Assembly (NCBI RefSeq): GCF_001428105.1
Contig: NZ_LMSJ01000012.1
Location: forward strand, 1,438-64,789
Direction: 5' to 3'
Length of the DNA stretch: 63,352 nt
Source of the DNA: Paenibacillus sp. Soil766
GTDB taxonomy: Bacteria; Bacillota; Bacilli; Paenibacillales; NBRC-103111
Shown here: positions 29,039 through 37,730 of the stretch, piece by piece
Position numbering within the stretch: the stretch's first letter is position 1
Layout of the letters: every line of letters begins with the position of its first letter
Notes under the pieces: model-generated
Seen by the model: the letters and a program-made list of their open reading frames with translations, nothing else
Told to the model about the DNA's origin: nothing
The model's database searches: none
Made by a program: the position numbers and the translations under genes

Positions 29039-29548
29039 CAGAAAGTCGAAAGAATCGACTTACACGTCAAGAAAGCGCAAGCTGCGACTGTGTAAGTCGA
29101 AAAAATCGACTTGCACGCCAAGAAAGCTCAAGCAGCGCTCGTGTAAGTCGAAAAAATCGACTTACACGTCACGAGAGCTCAAGCTGCGCTCGTGTAAGTC
29201 GAAAAAATCGACTTACACGCCAAGAAAGCTCAAGCTGCGCCTGTGTAAGTCGAAAAAATCGACTTACACGCCACGAAAGCTCAAGCAGCGCTCGTGTAAG
29301 TCGAAAAAATCGACTTGCACGCCACGAAAGCTCAAGCAGCGCTCGTGTAAGTCGAAAAAATCGACTTACACGCTACGAAAGCTCAAGCTGCGCTCGTGTA
29401 AGTCGGAAAAATCGACTTACACGCCAAGAAAGCTCAAGCAGCGCTCGTGTAAGTCGAAAAAATCGACTTACACACTAAGAAAGCCCAAGTTGCGCTCGTG
29501 TAAGTCGAAAAAATCGACTTACACGCCACGAAAGCTCAAGCTGCGATT
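29039..29548. repeat. Ten tandem 51-bp hairpin units
   Basis: Units start at 29039, 29090, 29141, 29192, 29243, 29294, 29345, 29396, 29447 and 29498, an exact period of 51 bp. Each has an 11-bp perfect or near-perfect inverted repeat (GTGTAAGTCGA ... TCGACTTACAC, A-loop) and a 24-bp spacer (GCCAAGAAAGCTCAAGCTGC and four more bases). The spacers differ at only a few positions, so this is not a CRISPR array. The plus frame reading CKSKKSTYTPRKLKLRS per unit is open from about 29025 to the TAA at 29553 but has no usable start codon. Together with two flanking terminators it fills the gap between convergent cotJC and nagA. Confidence 0.95.
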
Positions 29549-29564
29549 GGGCTAATACTAAACA

Positions 29565-29608
29565 AAAAAGCGGTCGCTCAACTTTCAACAGCTGAGCGAC
29601 CACTTTTT
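29565..29608 (-). terminator. Terminator of nagB-nagA
   Basis: GGTCGCTCA pairs with TGAGCGACC, flanked by AAAAAG and CTTTTT, with a 12-base loop. The poly-A on one side and poly-T on the other make it usable from both directions. Confidence 0.88.
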
Positions 29609-29620
29609 ATTATCCAATGC

Positions 29621-30793
29621 TTAAGCCTCTTTCATCGCCGCGCCGTGGACCCAAACCTGCTCGAGCTCAAGCTCGGAGCTGATCAGCAACAAGTCGGCGT
29701 GCTTGCCTTCGGCAATCGAGCCGTGCGTCGCTTCGAGGCCGAGCAGCCTCGCCGGGTTGCCGCTCGCATAGCGGCTCGCGTCTGCGACGCTGACACCGAC
29801 CTCGCGCACCATAAACCGGAGCGCATCGATCATAGTCAGCGTACTGCCGGCGAGCGCGCCGCCCTCCGTCAGCCGGGCAACGCCCGCCTGCACGGTCACG
29901 GCTTGGCCGCCAAGGTCGTACTGCCCATCGCCGAGCCCGGCGGCGGACATGGCGTCCGTGATCAGCAGCAAGCCATGCGGCTGCTTCACCATCGTCAGCA
30001 GCTTAATCGCTGCTGGATGCACATGGATCCCATCGGCGATCACCTCGCCGCTGATGCGTGCGTCGGTGAGTACGGCACCGACGGTCCCTGGCTCGCGATG
30101 ATGCAGAGGCTTCATCGCGTTGAAGGTGTGCACCGCATGCGAGAGCCCAGCGTCCACCGCCGACTGGATGTCGGCGTAAGAGGCGTCCGTGTGGCCGCAT
30201 GCGGCAACGATGCCTTGATCGCGCAGCCACGCGATCATCTCATGGCCCCCCTCGCGCTCGGGGGCCAACGTCAACTGCTTCATGAGCTGCGGGAACCGCT
30301 CATGCCAATCTTTCAACCAATCAAGCTGCGGCGTAACCATGAGCTTCGGATCTTGAGCGCCTGCCCATTTCGGCGATATGAATGGACCTTCCAAGTGCAC
30401 GCCAAGCAACTGTGCGTAAGGCATTTCCTGCTCCATATAGCTGTGCACTTCAACAAGCACATGATCAATCGCTTCACGCGTAGCTGTCATCGTCGTAGCC
30501 AGCATGCCAGTAGTGCCATGCAAAGCATGATATTGTGTGATCGTATCCAATGTTTCCGAATTTGCATCCATGAAATCAGCGCCATATCCGCCATGCACAT
30601 GAACGTCAATGAAGCCAGGGAGCAGCCATTTGCCGCCGGCTTCGATGCGAACCACAAGTGGACTAGCAGTGTCCTGCCAACCAGTTGGGTCACCAACGTA
30701 AGCTAATTTACCATTCACCACGTGAACCAATCCATTGTCAATGATGCCTTGTTCCGTGATTACCTTGGCACCTGAGATGAGAAGCTCGCTCAT
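29621..30793 (-). CDS. nagA: N-acetylglucosamine-6-phosphate deacetylase
   Basis: This amidohydrolase-fold enzyme removes acetate from GlcNAc-6-P. The 390-residue product has the metal-binding FIDVHVHGGYGADFMDA, LLGVHLEGPFISPKWAGAQDP, CGHTDASYAD, HTFNAMKPLHHREPG, and the catalytic Asp region LLITDAMSAAGLGDG. It overlaps nagB by four bases (ATGA) and so is coupled to it. The 3' half of the gene (about 29640-30290) is visibly richer in G+C than the 5' half. An antisense open frame across it is a shadow. The two genes route amino sugars from cell-wall turnover or chitin into glycolysis. Confidence 0.96.
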   Translation of the reverse strand: MSELLISGAKVITEQGIIDNGLVHVVNGKLAYVGDPTGWQDTASPLVVRIEAGGKWLLPGFIDVHVHGGYGADFMDANSETLDTITQYHALHGTTGMLATTMTATREAIDHVLVEVHSYMEQEMPYAQLLGVHLEGPFISPKWAGAQDPKLMVTPQLDWLKDWHERFPQLMKQLTLAPEREGGHEMIAWLRDQGIVAACGHTDASYADIQSAVDAGLSHAVHTFNAMKPLHHREPGTVGAVLTDARISGEVIADGIHVHPAAIKLLTMVKQPHGLLLITDAMSAAGLGDGQYDLGGQAVTVQAGVARLTEGGALAGSTLTMIDALRFMVREVGVSVADASRYASGNPARLLGLEATHGSIAEGKHADLLLISSELELEQVWVHGAAMKEA

Positions 30794-31518
30794 TCGAACA
30801 GCCTCCCTGCCTCAGCATCAAGCAGAACAACGAGATGAGGATGTGTTTGCAGCAGCGTGGCAGGAACTTCGGTTGTAATCGGTCCCGTTAGGGCACGATG
30901 TACGATTTCGGCCTTGTCGGCGCCTCGTACGATTAACAGAATCGTTTTGGCTTTTAGAATCGTTCCAACGCCCATCGTCAAAGCGTGTGTTGGCACATCA
31001 TTAATTGAATCGAAATATCGCGCATTCGCTTCACGTGTTTCTTCTTTTAATTCGACACGGTGCGTACCGCTAATCAAGGAATCATCAGGCTCATTAAAAC
31101 CGATATGACCATTATGGCCAAGCCCTAGAATTTGCAAGTCAATTTGCTTAGCATCATCCAAAAGTTGATTGAATCGCTCACACTCGGCTTCCAAATCAGG
31201 TGCATTACCATTCGGGATATGAGCGGCTTCCGCAGGAAGATCAATATGTGCAAATAAATGCTGTTGCATATAAGCATGATAACTTTCAGAATGGTCGACA
31301 GCTAAGCCGACGTACTCATCCAGATTAAAAGTCGTTACTTGTTTAAAACTAACGCGGCCTTTCTCGTAGGCTTTTACCAACTCTTCGTAAATACCAACAG
31401 GTGTGCCGCCTGTGGCTAAGCCGAGAACAGCTTTTGGTTGCATTTGAACCAGGGAAGTTATAATACCTGCACCTGCTTCGTTAAGTTCTTGTTGATTCTG
31501 GAAAATATGAAGATTCAT
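30790..31518 (-). CDS. nagB: Glucosamine-6-phosphate deaminase
   Basis: NagB converts glucosamine-6-P to fructose-6-P and ammonia. The 242-residue product has the family length, with GLATGGTPVGIYEEL (phosphate loop), FNLDEYVGLAVDHSESYHAYM with the proton-transfer Asp, and LQILGLGHNGHIGFNEP with the ring-opening His. An in-frame GTG six bases earlier is too close to the GAGGAA ribosome site, so I use the ATG at 31518. No nagR or PTS gene is adjacent. I found no clear cre or NagR box in the 230 bases upstream. Confidence 0.95.
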   Translation of the reverse strand: MNLHIFQNQQELNEAGAGIITSLVQMQPKAVLGLATGGTPVGIYEELVKAYEKGRVSFKQVTTFNLDEYVGLAVDHSESYHAYMQQHLFAHIDLPAEAAHIPNGNAPDLEAECERFNQLLDDAKQIDLQILGLGHNGHIGFNEPDDSLISGTHRVELKEETREANARYFDSINDVPTHALTMGVGTILKAKTILLIVRGADKAEIVHRALTGPITTEVPATLLQTHPHLVVLLDAEAGRLFE

Positions 31519-31750
31519 ATTCACTATTCCTCGCTTTCAGTAAGATGCAGTCGACTATTTAGTAAGATTTAAATTTATTTTGCATGAAAATATCATTTTC
31601 GGATGAAATTATTCTCATTTCAATCATAACTGAAATTTTTGAGATCGGCAATAACCATTTTCCATCATTGTACATTGACTTACATGGGTATGTTTGCCAT
31701 TCTTAACATAGATCATTACAACTATTTTATACCTATAAAGGAGTAAGAAA
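31519..31750. other. Divergent intergenic region nagB / HAD gene
   Basis: This very AT-rich region must hold promoters for both directions. GAAAAT and ATTTTC form a small inverted repeat near 31588. On the plus strand TTGCCA and TACAAC are a weak -35/-10 pair at 17-base spacing. Nothing here is convincing enough to name. Confidence 0.3.
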
Positions 31751-32422
31751 ATGACTACTCGGGGACAACTGCCAGAAGCAATGCTTTTTGATTTGGATGG
31801 GACGTTATTTCAGACAGAAACTTTATTATTACCAGCGTACCATGCGACCTTCGACGAACTTAGAGCCAAAGGTATATATGAAGGAGAGACACCGCCAGAA
31901 GAGCGAATTCTCGGTGCGTTAGGCATGCTCCTTGAACAAATTTGGATGCGTGTAATGCCAGAATCGTCTGTTGCCGTACATCAGGAGGCTGATAAGTTAT
32001 TGATCAAGTACCAGGTTGAGGGACTTCAGGAGGGCCGCGGGGTCTTATACGAAGGTGTGGCGGAAACCTTGCAGATCTTGCATGCCAAAGGTGTTCGTTT
32101 ATTTGTAGCCAGCAATGGCTTAGAAGATTACGTCAAACAAGTCATCACTATGATGGGGCTAGCGCATTTGTTCGAAGGTTTATATAGTGCAGGAGAGTAC
32201 CAAACACGATCCAAAGTAGATTTAGTCCAAATTTTGCTCGAAGAACACGGTATTCAGTCCGCGTGGATGGTTGGAGATCGCTCTTCAGATGTAGAAGCAG
32301 GACTTCGCAATAACCTGACAGTCGCCGCTTGCGACTATGCGGGCTTCCGTGAATCTGGCGAACTCGAGGGTGCACATATCCGAATTGGACGATTTGCTGA
32401 GCTGCTGGACTATATATCTTAA
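31751..32422 (+). CDS. HAD-family phosphatase, phosphoglycolate phosphatase-like
   Basis: The 223-residue protein has the four HAD motifs: LFDLDGTLFQTE (nucleophile and acid-base Asp), VASNGLEDY in the motif II position, K around RSKVDLV, and MVGDRSSDVEAG (metal Asp pair). An alpha-helical cap lies between motifs I and II. It is a general small-phosphatase type; phosphoglycolate or pyrophosphate are possible substrates. An AAAGGAG site is followed by the ATG about eight bases later. It appears to be a single-gene unit. Confidence 0.83.
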   Translation: MTTRGQLPEAMLFDLDGTLFQTETLLLPAYHATFDELRAKGIYEGETPPEERILGALGMLLEQIWMRVMPESSVAVHQEADKLLIKYQVEGLQEGRGVLYEGVAETLQILHAKGVRLFVASNGLEDYVKQVITMMGLAHLFEGLYSAGEYQTRSKVDLVQILLEEHGIQSAWMVGDRSSDVEAGLRNNLTVAACDYAGFRESGELEGAHIRIGRFAELLDYIS

Positions 32423-32457
32423 TTCTCTCAGGTCAGTCGCAAAGCGGGAGCCTTGGG

Positions 32458-32465
32458 CATACACT
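32458..32465 (+). promoter_or_regulatory. Candidate sigma-E/sigma-K -10 before the gerPF-like gene
   Basis: CATACACT fits the mother-cell sigma -10 pattern (CATA with CAnT). It lies at a reasonable distance, about 18 bases, from the AAAGGTG ribosome site. The -35 is unclear. A sporulation promoter would suit a GerP-type gene. Confidence 0.35.
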
Positions 32466-32498
32466 GTAGCACATTGAGAGATAAAGGTGCTGATCAGA

Positions 32499-32723
32499 AT
32501 GCCTTCTTTTGTAGGAATATTCAATATTATTAGGAATGAAGGGAACCTGATTAACGGAGATACGTGTGTTATTGCCCCCACGAGTGCTTCAAAAACTTAC
32601 TCAGGCGCTGGCGGAGGAATCACGGGGGACTTCTCGATATCTGGGACCGTATTCAGTGCTACAATTACAGTAGACCCTGACGTAATTGAAGCAGGGGCGA
32701 ATAAGACAGCAACAGGTACCTAA
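32499..32723 (+). CDS. GerPA/GerPF-family spore germination protein
   Basis: The 74-residue protein begins MPSFVGIFNIIRNEGNLINGDTCVIAPTSASKTYSGAGGG, the pattern of the small GerPA/GerPF coat proteins that help germinants cross the spore coat. The ATG at 32499 follows AAAGGTG by nine bases; an in-frame ATG four codons earlier is less well placed. It is alone here, whereas gerP genes usually form a six-gene operon. An orphan paralogue is common in Bacillales. A hairpin with a T-run follows at 32756. Confidence 0.82.
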   Translation: MPSFVGIFNIIRNEGNLINGDTCVIAPTSASKTYSGAGGGITGDFSISGTVFSATITVDPDVIEAGANKTATGT

Positions 32724-32755
32724 GAGTAAGCGATTCTAGTTGCAGATGGAGTTGG

Positions 32756-32800
32756 CCGATTCAAGCTCACCATACGTGGAGAGATGAATCGGTCTTTTTC
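32756..32800 (+). terminator. Terminator after the gerPF-like gene
   Basis: CCGATTCA (32756-32763) pairs with TGAATCGG (32785-32792), followed by TCTTTTT. The loop is long (21 bases), so this is a moderate call. Confidence 0.65.
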
Positions 32801-32911
32801 CACTTTAGAGAGTATGAGTTTTCGGTTTCCGAAAACGTCTTGCTAATTGGCGACGGTCGCTCATCCTCGAAGGACATCGATACAAGTTTTTCTCATTTTT
32901 GGAGAAGCCTA

Positions 32912-32965
32912 TTGACACTGGCAAGCATGCTTATTTATTATTAACATATGAGCAATCATTCATAT
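32912..32965 (+). promoter_or_regulatory. Zinc-exporter promoter with ArsR/SmtB-type operator
   Basis: TTGACA (32912-32917) and TATTAT (32936-32941) form a strong sigma-A promoter with 18-base spacing. Immediately downstream ATATGA (32946-32951) and TCATAT (32960-32965) form a perfect inverted repeat with an 8-base spacer and further partial symmetry. It is placed over the start site as in operators of metal-sensing ArsR/SmtB repressors (CzrA, SmtB). The repressor gene is not in the window. Confidence 0.55.
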
Positions 32966-33010
32966 ATATAAATTCAAGAGGAAATAGGGAGCAACTGGGG
33001 AGGGAATGCC

Positions 33011-34039
33011 ATGCATCAGCATGATTCGAAAAAGGAACACACATGTGGACATGACCACGGAGAAGATAAAAGTCATGAACAACATGGCCATGAGGGCCAC
33101 ACTCACGATGAAGCTGGGCATCACGGTCATCACCACGACCATCATCATGGTCACGGTCATCACCATGGACATTCGGGCAATAAACAAGGGCTGCTGATCG
33201 CGCTAGGTATAACGGCAGGTATCATGGTGCTTGAATTGGTTGGCGGTCTCTGGACGAACAGTTTGGCACTGCTGTCTGATTCGGGTCACATGCTGAGCGA
33301 TGCTGGTGCGCTGGCTCTGAGCCTCCTGGCACTATGGTTTACAGCGAAGCCTAGCTCAGCTCGTTTATCCTTTGGATTTCATCGTATTGAAATATTAGCG
33401 GCGCTTTTTAACGCGGTGACGTTATTCGTCATTGCTGGACTCATTATATGGGAAGCGATTGAACGATTCCTCCATCCTGCTGCCGTTGCTAGCGGGTCCA
33501 TGATGCTCATTGCGTGCATTGGATTAATCGCCAATTTACTAAGCGCTTGGTCACTCATGCGTAAGGGTGATGTACATGGAAATCTGAATTTACGCAGTGC
33601 TTATCTGCATATCTTAGGCGATGCGTTAGGTTCTGTAGGCGCGATCATAGCTGGCGCTGTGATGCTGATCTTTGGCTGGTATGCGGCAGATCCTATCATT
33701 AGCATCATTGTGTCTCTACTTATTTTAAAAGGCGCTTGGGGCGTCCTGAAATCAACCCTTCACATCTTGATGGAAGGAACACCAAGTTCCATTTCTATCG
33801 TCTCTGTTAAGCAAGTCCTAGAAGGAATCGAGGGTGTCATTGACGTTCATGATTTGCATGTGTGGACGATTACATCAGGTATTGATGCCATGAGTTGTCA
33901 TTTGCTGATCAAGGATGACAAGGATAGCCAAGATATCCTGCAACAAGGAATAACCCTCATTGAAAAGCGGTTTGGCATTACGCACGCGACCATTCAAATT
34001 GAGAAATCAACGATCAGCCATCAAGCTCTTCTGGTATAA
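33011..34039 (+). CDS. czcD: CzcD-type zinc/cobalt cation diffusion facilitator
   Basis: The 342-residue membrane protein exports Zn2+ or related ions in exchange for protons. The first 56 residues are extremely His-rich (HHGHHHDHHHGHGHHHGH), a cytosolic metal-binding arm. Six hydrophobic segments follow. The second has SDSGHMLSDAGAL and the fifth has AYLHILGDALGSVGAI, which carry the HxxxD transport-site ligands of the CDF family. A cytosolic C-terminal domain ends with HVWTITSGIDAMSCHLLI. GGGGAGGG precedes the ATG. The operator-like repeat upstream suggests zinc-dependent derepression. Confidence 0.93.
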   Translation: MHQHDSKKEHTCGHDHGEDKSHEQHGHEGHTHDEAGHHGHHHDHHHGHGHHHGHSGNKQGLLIALGITAGIMVLELVGGLWTNSLALLSDSGHMLSDAGALALSLLALWFTAKPSSARLSFGFHRIEILAALFNAVTLFVIAGLIIWEAIERFLHPAAVASGSMMLIACIGLIANLLSAWSLMRKGDVHGNLNLRSAYLHILGDALGSVGAIIAGAVMLIFGWYAADPIISIIVSLLILKGAWGVLKSTLHILMEGTPSSISIVSVKQVLEGIEGVIDVHDLHVWTITSGIDAMSCHLLIKDDKDSQDILQQGITLIEKRFGITHATIQIEKSTISHQALLV

Positions 34040-34071
34040 GCAGGAAAGACCGTTAAAGCTATGTAATCCAA

Positions 34072-34116
34072 AAAATAACAAGCGTTCACCCAACAAGGTG
34101 ATTCGCTTGTTATTTT
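34072..34116. terminator. Bidirectional terminator between czcD and the ATP-grasp operon
   Basis: AAAATAACAAGCG (34072-34084) pairs perfectly with CGCTTGTTATTTT (34104-34116). An inner TCACC/GGTGA lies in the loop region. The A-run and T-run serve both convergent genes. Confidence 0.88.
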
Positions 34117-34125
34117 AGTGTTCGA

Positions 34126-35232
34126 TTAATCAGTTCTGTCATCGGCACCTTTTTTTTGTCTCAGCATCCAAAGCGCATATTCTAGTGGCCTTGTTACGGC
34201 CTTCTGGTAGGTAGCGTGCTGACCGATCCTGCGAAATACTTCCCGTGATGGCTTCGGATTCACTTCGAGCAGCCAGACACTGCCTTTGGGATCTACGGCG
34301 ATATCCATGCCCAATTCACACAGCTTGCCGAATTTGACCTCCAAATAGTCGGCCAGCTTATAGGCAAAATCGTTCATCTCGTCTTTGATGTCTGCAATTT
34401 TCTCTTGAGAGGAGAAACGATATCCTAATAAGCGATCTTGCGTTACAGCCGTACCTCCTCCATGAAGATTGGAGGTAATACTGCGATGAGGGCCAATTCT
34501 TCCTGCACACCCGGTTACTTCCCACGCGCCTTGACCATTTTTCTGAATAAGCAACCGATAGTCATGAACACGACCATCATTCAGTGTTAGATGGATCCCC
34601 TGCTGAACGACATAGTCAGGGCTCAGATTCAGCGTATGCAGCTTGATGGCGAGCTGTTTTTCATTCGCTCTGAAGGGAGCAATGATCGAACGGTATTGAT
34701 TTCTGCCCTGTAACAAATAGAGATCAGTGGAAATCTGTTCAATACGAAGAATTCCTCTTCCACCGGTGCCATTCTTCGGTTTTACATAAATGAGCTTATG
34801 TTTCTTCAGAAACCTCATCAACTCATTGATGGTACTGTAACGAACGGTTGAAGGTAGATAAGGGCGAATGGCGCTGCTTTGGGAAAGGGTTTGATGCATC
34901 GCCCATTTATTGGCCAGCGGTTTGCTCAAATAGATGAGCTTGGCATGGCGGTTGCGAAAAGCTTGAAGCATATGATAATTCGCCGCGGCTCTATAGCGGC
35001 AGCGATCATAGATAATGGGAGGTAATGTTGTGTACTTCCGAAGCCATCTTCCTCGACTGGAATCAAATGTGAGAGTTCGCACGGCATTTCCCTGTACATC
35101 CGCCGGAGTAAACACTTCGACTTGAACGCCTAGCCGCCTACCTTCCTTGCTAAGCTTCTTGAAGTAAGACAGTTCCTCAAGTCGTGAGTTGTTTAAATAA
35201 ATAGCGAGTACGCCTAGTCGATCTTGAGCCAA
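34126..35232 (-). CDS. YheC/YheD-type ATP-grasp protein 1
   Basis: This is the last of five paralogous genes. The 368-residue product has an N-terminal pre-ATP-grasp part (GVLAIYLNNSRLEELSYFKKL) and an ATP-grasp domain. That domain has VKPKNGTGGRGILRI (nucleotide loop), VVQQGIHLTLNDGR, DYRLLIQKNGQGAWEVTG, NLHGGGTAV and LGMDIAVDPKGSVWLLEVNPKPSR with the metal-binding acidic residues. YheC and YheD are spore-coat-associated in B. subtilis; the ligated substrate is unknown. Translation starts at TTG, with AAGGTGAT about nine bases upstream and six bases after the previous stop. A nearby ATG is out of frame. Confidence 0.85.
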   Translation of the reverse strand: MAQDRLGVLAIYLNNSRLEELSYFKKLSKEGRRLGVQVEVFTPADVQGNAVRTLTFDSSRGRWLRKYTTLPPIIYDRCRYRAAANYHMLQAFRNRHAKLIYLSKPLANKWAMHQTLSQSSAIRPYLPSTVRYSTINELMRFLKKHKLIYVKPKNGTGGRGILRIEQISTDLYLLQGRNQYRSIIAPFRANEKQLAIKLHTLNLSPDYVVQQGIHLTLNDGRVHDYRLLIQKNGQGAWEVTGCAGRIGPHRSITSNLHGGGTAVTQDRLLGYRFSSQEKIADIKDEMNDFAYKLADYLEVKFGKLCELGMDIAVDPKGSVWLLEVNPKPSREVFRRIGQHATYQKAVTRPLEYALWMLRQKKGADDRTD

Positions 35233-35238
35233 GCATAA

Positions 35239-36366
35239 TCACCTTCTTCTCCGAGTATTGATCAAATGCAGACTGTATTGAATAATCCGTTCAAGTGATT
35301 TCTGGCGGATTCGAGGTTCATCGAATTTCATAGGTTTCGAATTCGCTTCAAAAAACCAAATATGTCCAGATGTGTCAACACCGATATCCATGGACATTTC
35401 ACCAAGCGGATTGCCTGATGATTTCTCTATTTGTGTAGCCAGTGTAATCACGGCTTGACGAACCCGTTTTAGAATGTTTTTGGCTTCTTTGGGCCCGAAA
35501 ACAGAAGCAAGCAGTTTCCTTGGTTCATCAATGGAACCACCGCGCGGAACGTGTGTGGTTATGCTGGCTTTTCCTGCTACGCGGGCACCAATCCCAGAGA
35601 CACTCCATTCTCCTCTTGCTGTTTTCTGGACTAGAGCTCGCAGATCATAAGCGCGTTCTTTGAATCTGGTTAGCGCAATCCCTTGTTGAACGATATAATC
35701 TTGGCCGCCGCTATGACGCTCCCATTCATGCCAGATGTCTTCCGAGCTGTTATGATAACTATAGACCATTTTCTTGTCATCAAGGCGACTAAGACGATAT
35801 TGTCCATTGCTGCCCTTGGTGCTAACACGATCTATACGCATAATGCCCATTCCGGCTTTACCTTTAACAGGCTTCAAGTAGAGTACAGGATGCTTCTGTA
35901 ATAATTGGGAGAGATCAGATACTTCTTTCATTTGCAGGGTATCTGGCATGAACTGCTTACTTTCTTTGGCGTTATTTAACCAACTGAATAATGTCCATTT
36001 ATTAAAAAAGGAAGGATTGAATAAATGAATGCTGGTGCTGCGTTTACAAGCTTGAATCGTTTGCTGGACCTCAGGTCTCATTTCCATTTTCCGGTAAGGG
36101 ATGCGATTGTAAACAACTTGAGGAGAGGGAACGAGTTCCCTGCTCCACTTTTTAGCACTTGGACGAAAGCGATAACCGTACATTTCTGAGTTCGAAATAC
36201 TGAAGTCCTTGGTAGTAACGACATATACATCTAGGCCATAGCGTTCACCGGTATGAATCAGGTCTAGAAAGTTATCTAAATTTCCACGAAATACACGGGA
36301 ACTGTCTTTCACAGTTAGGATAGCTAGTGTTGGTTTAGGAGCTTTCTCATGAAGGGTAAAACCCAT
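35239..36366 (-). CDS. YheC/YheD-type ATP-grasp protein 2
   Basis: The 375-residue product has the same layout as its neighbours: LKPVKGKAGMGIMRI, YIVQQGIALTRFKER, DLRALVQKTARGEWSVSG, THVPRGGS and MSMDIGVDTSGHIWFFEANSKP. The ATP-grasp metal and nucleotide residues look intact. I use the ATG at 36366, which overlaps the previous stop by one base (TAATG) and follows AAGGAGGG; the longer frame would overlap the upstream gene by 43 bases. Its C-terminus ends basic (INTRRRR). Role as for paralogue 1, otherwise unknown. Confidence 0.83.
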   Translation of the reverse strand: MGFTLHEKAPKPTLAILTVKDSSRVFRGNLDNFLDLIHTGERYGLDVYVVTTKDFSISNSEMYGYRFRPSAKKWSRELVPSPQVVYNRIPYRKMEMRPEVQQTIQACKRSTSIHLFNPSFFNKWTLFSWLNNAKESKQFMPDTLQMKEVSDLSQLLQKHPVLYLKPVKGKAGMGIMRIDRVSTKGSNGQYRLSRLDDKKMVYSYHNSSEDIWHEWERHSGGQDYIVQQGIALTRFKERAYDLRALVQKTARGEWSVSGIGARVAGKASITTHVPRGGSIDEPRKLLASVFGPKEAKNILKRVRQAVITLATQIEKSSGNPLGEMSMDIGVDTSGHIWFFEANSKPMKFDEPRIRQKSLERIIQYSLHLINTRRRR

Positions 36367-37730
36367 TAGTTTTCCCTCCTTGAGCGGAAACGGCTCAAAT
36401 AAAGACAATGCTCATACACGCTTTGAAGGGTGGCAGTATCTCCGTCTTTCAGCGAGGGATGCTTGAAAATGGATCGACCTGGCTTGGCATTAGCTTCAAA
36501 CATCCACACTTTTTCATTTTGATCTATCCCGATATCGAAGCCCAGCTCTCCGAGCAGATGATCATAATTATTTTCAATGCCTTGCGCAAGTTTAATCGCT
36601 GTTTCCTTGGCATTTTCAAGAATCTGTTCCCCGCGTGCCCCATAAACTATACGAAGAACCTGCTCAGGTGTCATGAGCTGCCCACCGTTACGGATATGCG
36701 TTGTGACACTGCCTTTTCCCGATTTCTTAGCCCCGATCGCGGCAACAACCCATTGGTTACTGCCATTTTTCGTTAAGTGGAAGCGGAAGTCAATCGGACA
36801 ATTATCAATTTCGATGAGTCGAATCCCTTGTTGGGCGACATAGCTTGCTAAACGGCCACGTCCTGTTCCCAGCATCTGCATTAAACCTTCAAATTTGGAA
36901 TAACGAATGAGGACATTTTTATTCCCTTTCCGGAAGCGGACGAAATAACCGCGCTTCGGATTGTAGGTAACCCGATATATGCCAATGCCAAGGCTGCCTG
37001 CTGTTGGTTTTAAGTAAATAAATTTATGTTTATCAAGCATTTCTTTGATTTGTTCTGCGGTGGGATTAATTCTGGATTCAGGTACGAAGCGAAAGGCATC
37101 GTCACCATCTAACATTTTGTAAACATCCCATTTATCAAAAAAGCTCCAGTTAAAGATCGGAATACCCCGCCCCACAAAGCGATTTTTAAATCCCTCCATA
37201 CCGGCTGATTTCTCTGCTTTCCGGCTAGATAGTCGATTGTAAATGACATCCGGAAGCGGGAAGGTTTTGCGCATCCAACCTCCGCCTTCTTTGGGAATAA
37301 TGCCTGATACGGTCTCTTGAATCCAGTTCACACTCTTAGGACTGAATGCGAAGCTGAAAGAACGGTGAGAGCCAGTATTGATGACTTGGCGTATGAAACC
37401 TGTTTTGGAACCGAATGGCGATGTACCACTTTCCACATTGGTTAACACGCCAATAAGTGGACCGATGCGAAGCTCTTTATTGTTGGTATTAGCGACTAAC
37501 ACATTCCCTGTGCGAGGAATACGCAAGGAGGCCATTAGGGAAAGCGGGATGTACATATGCTGACCACTTTTTTTGATCAAACGGACCGGTAACGAAGTCC
37601 CTTTACTCCCAACCTTTACAGTAATGGATTTGATTCCGGTTAACCGTAAAGCTTTGGCGAGATCACTTGTTAAGTAGACCGATCTATCTGTTCGTTGTAC
37701 GGCGTGGAGCATACACGATGTCAAACTCAT
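36366..37730 (-). CDS. YheC/YheD-type ATP-grasp protein 3, with N-terminal extension
   Basis: At 454 residues this is longer than paralogues 1, 2 and 4. An extra N-terminal domain of about 90 residues (SVYLTSDLAKALRLTGIKSITVKVGSKG, IPLSLMASLRIPRTG) looks beta-rich and is shared with paralogue 5. The ATP-grasp part has LKPTAGSLGIGIYRV, YVAQQGIRLIEI, DFRFHLTKNGSNQWVV, THIRNGGQ and LGFDIGIDQNEKVWMFEANAKPGR. A GGAGGG site precedes the ATG. It is third in the five-gene minus-strand operon. The extension may bind partner or substrate, but that is not shown. Confidence 0.84.
   Translation of the reverse strand: MSLTSCMLHAVQRTDRSVYLTSDLAKALRLTGIKSITVKVGSKGTSLPVRLIKKSGQHMYIPLSLMASLRIPRTGNVLVANTNNKELRIGPLIGVLTNVESGTSPFGSKTGFIRQVINTGSHRSFSFAFSPKSVNWIQETVSGIIPKEGGGWMRKTFPLPDVIYNRLSSRKAEKSAGMEGFKNRFVGRGIPIFNWSFFDKWDVYKMLDGDDAFRFVPESRINPTAEQIKEMLDKHKFIYLKPTAGSLGIGIYRVTYNPKRGYFVRFRKGNKNVLIRYSKFEGLMQMLGTGRGRLASYVAQQGIRLIEIDNCPIDFRFHLTKNGSNQWVVAAIGAKKSGKGSVTTHIRNGGQLMTPEQVLRIVYGARGEQILENAKETAIKLAQGIENNYDHLLGELGFDIGIDQNEKVWMFEANAKPGRSIFKHPSLKDGDTATLQSVYEHCLYLSRFRSRREN

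Noticed and set aside
29039..29548. CRISPR array in the 51-bp repeats
   Set aside because: The parts between the hairpins are nearly identical from unit to unit, whereas CRISPR spacers are unique. No cas genes are nearby.
29645..30706. 353-codon plus-strand frame opposite nagA
   Set aside because: It is the antisense shadow of a G+C-rich stretch in nagA. It has no ribosome site and a composition unlike any family (many His, Arg and Gln).
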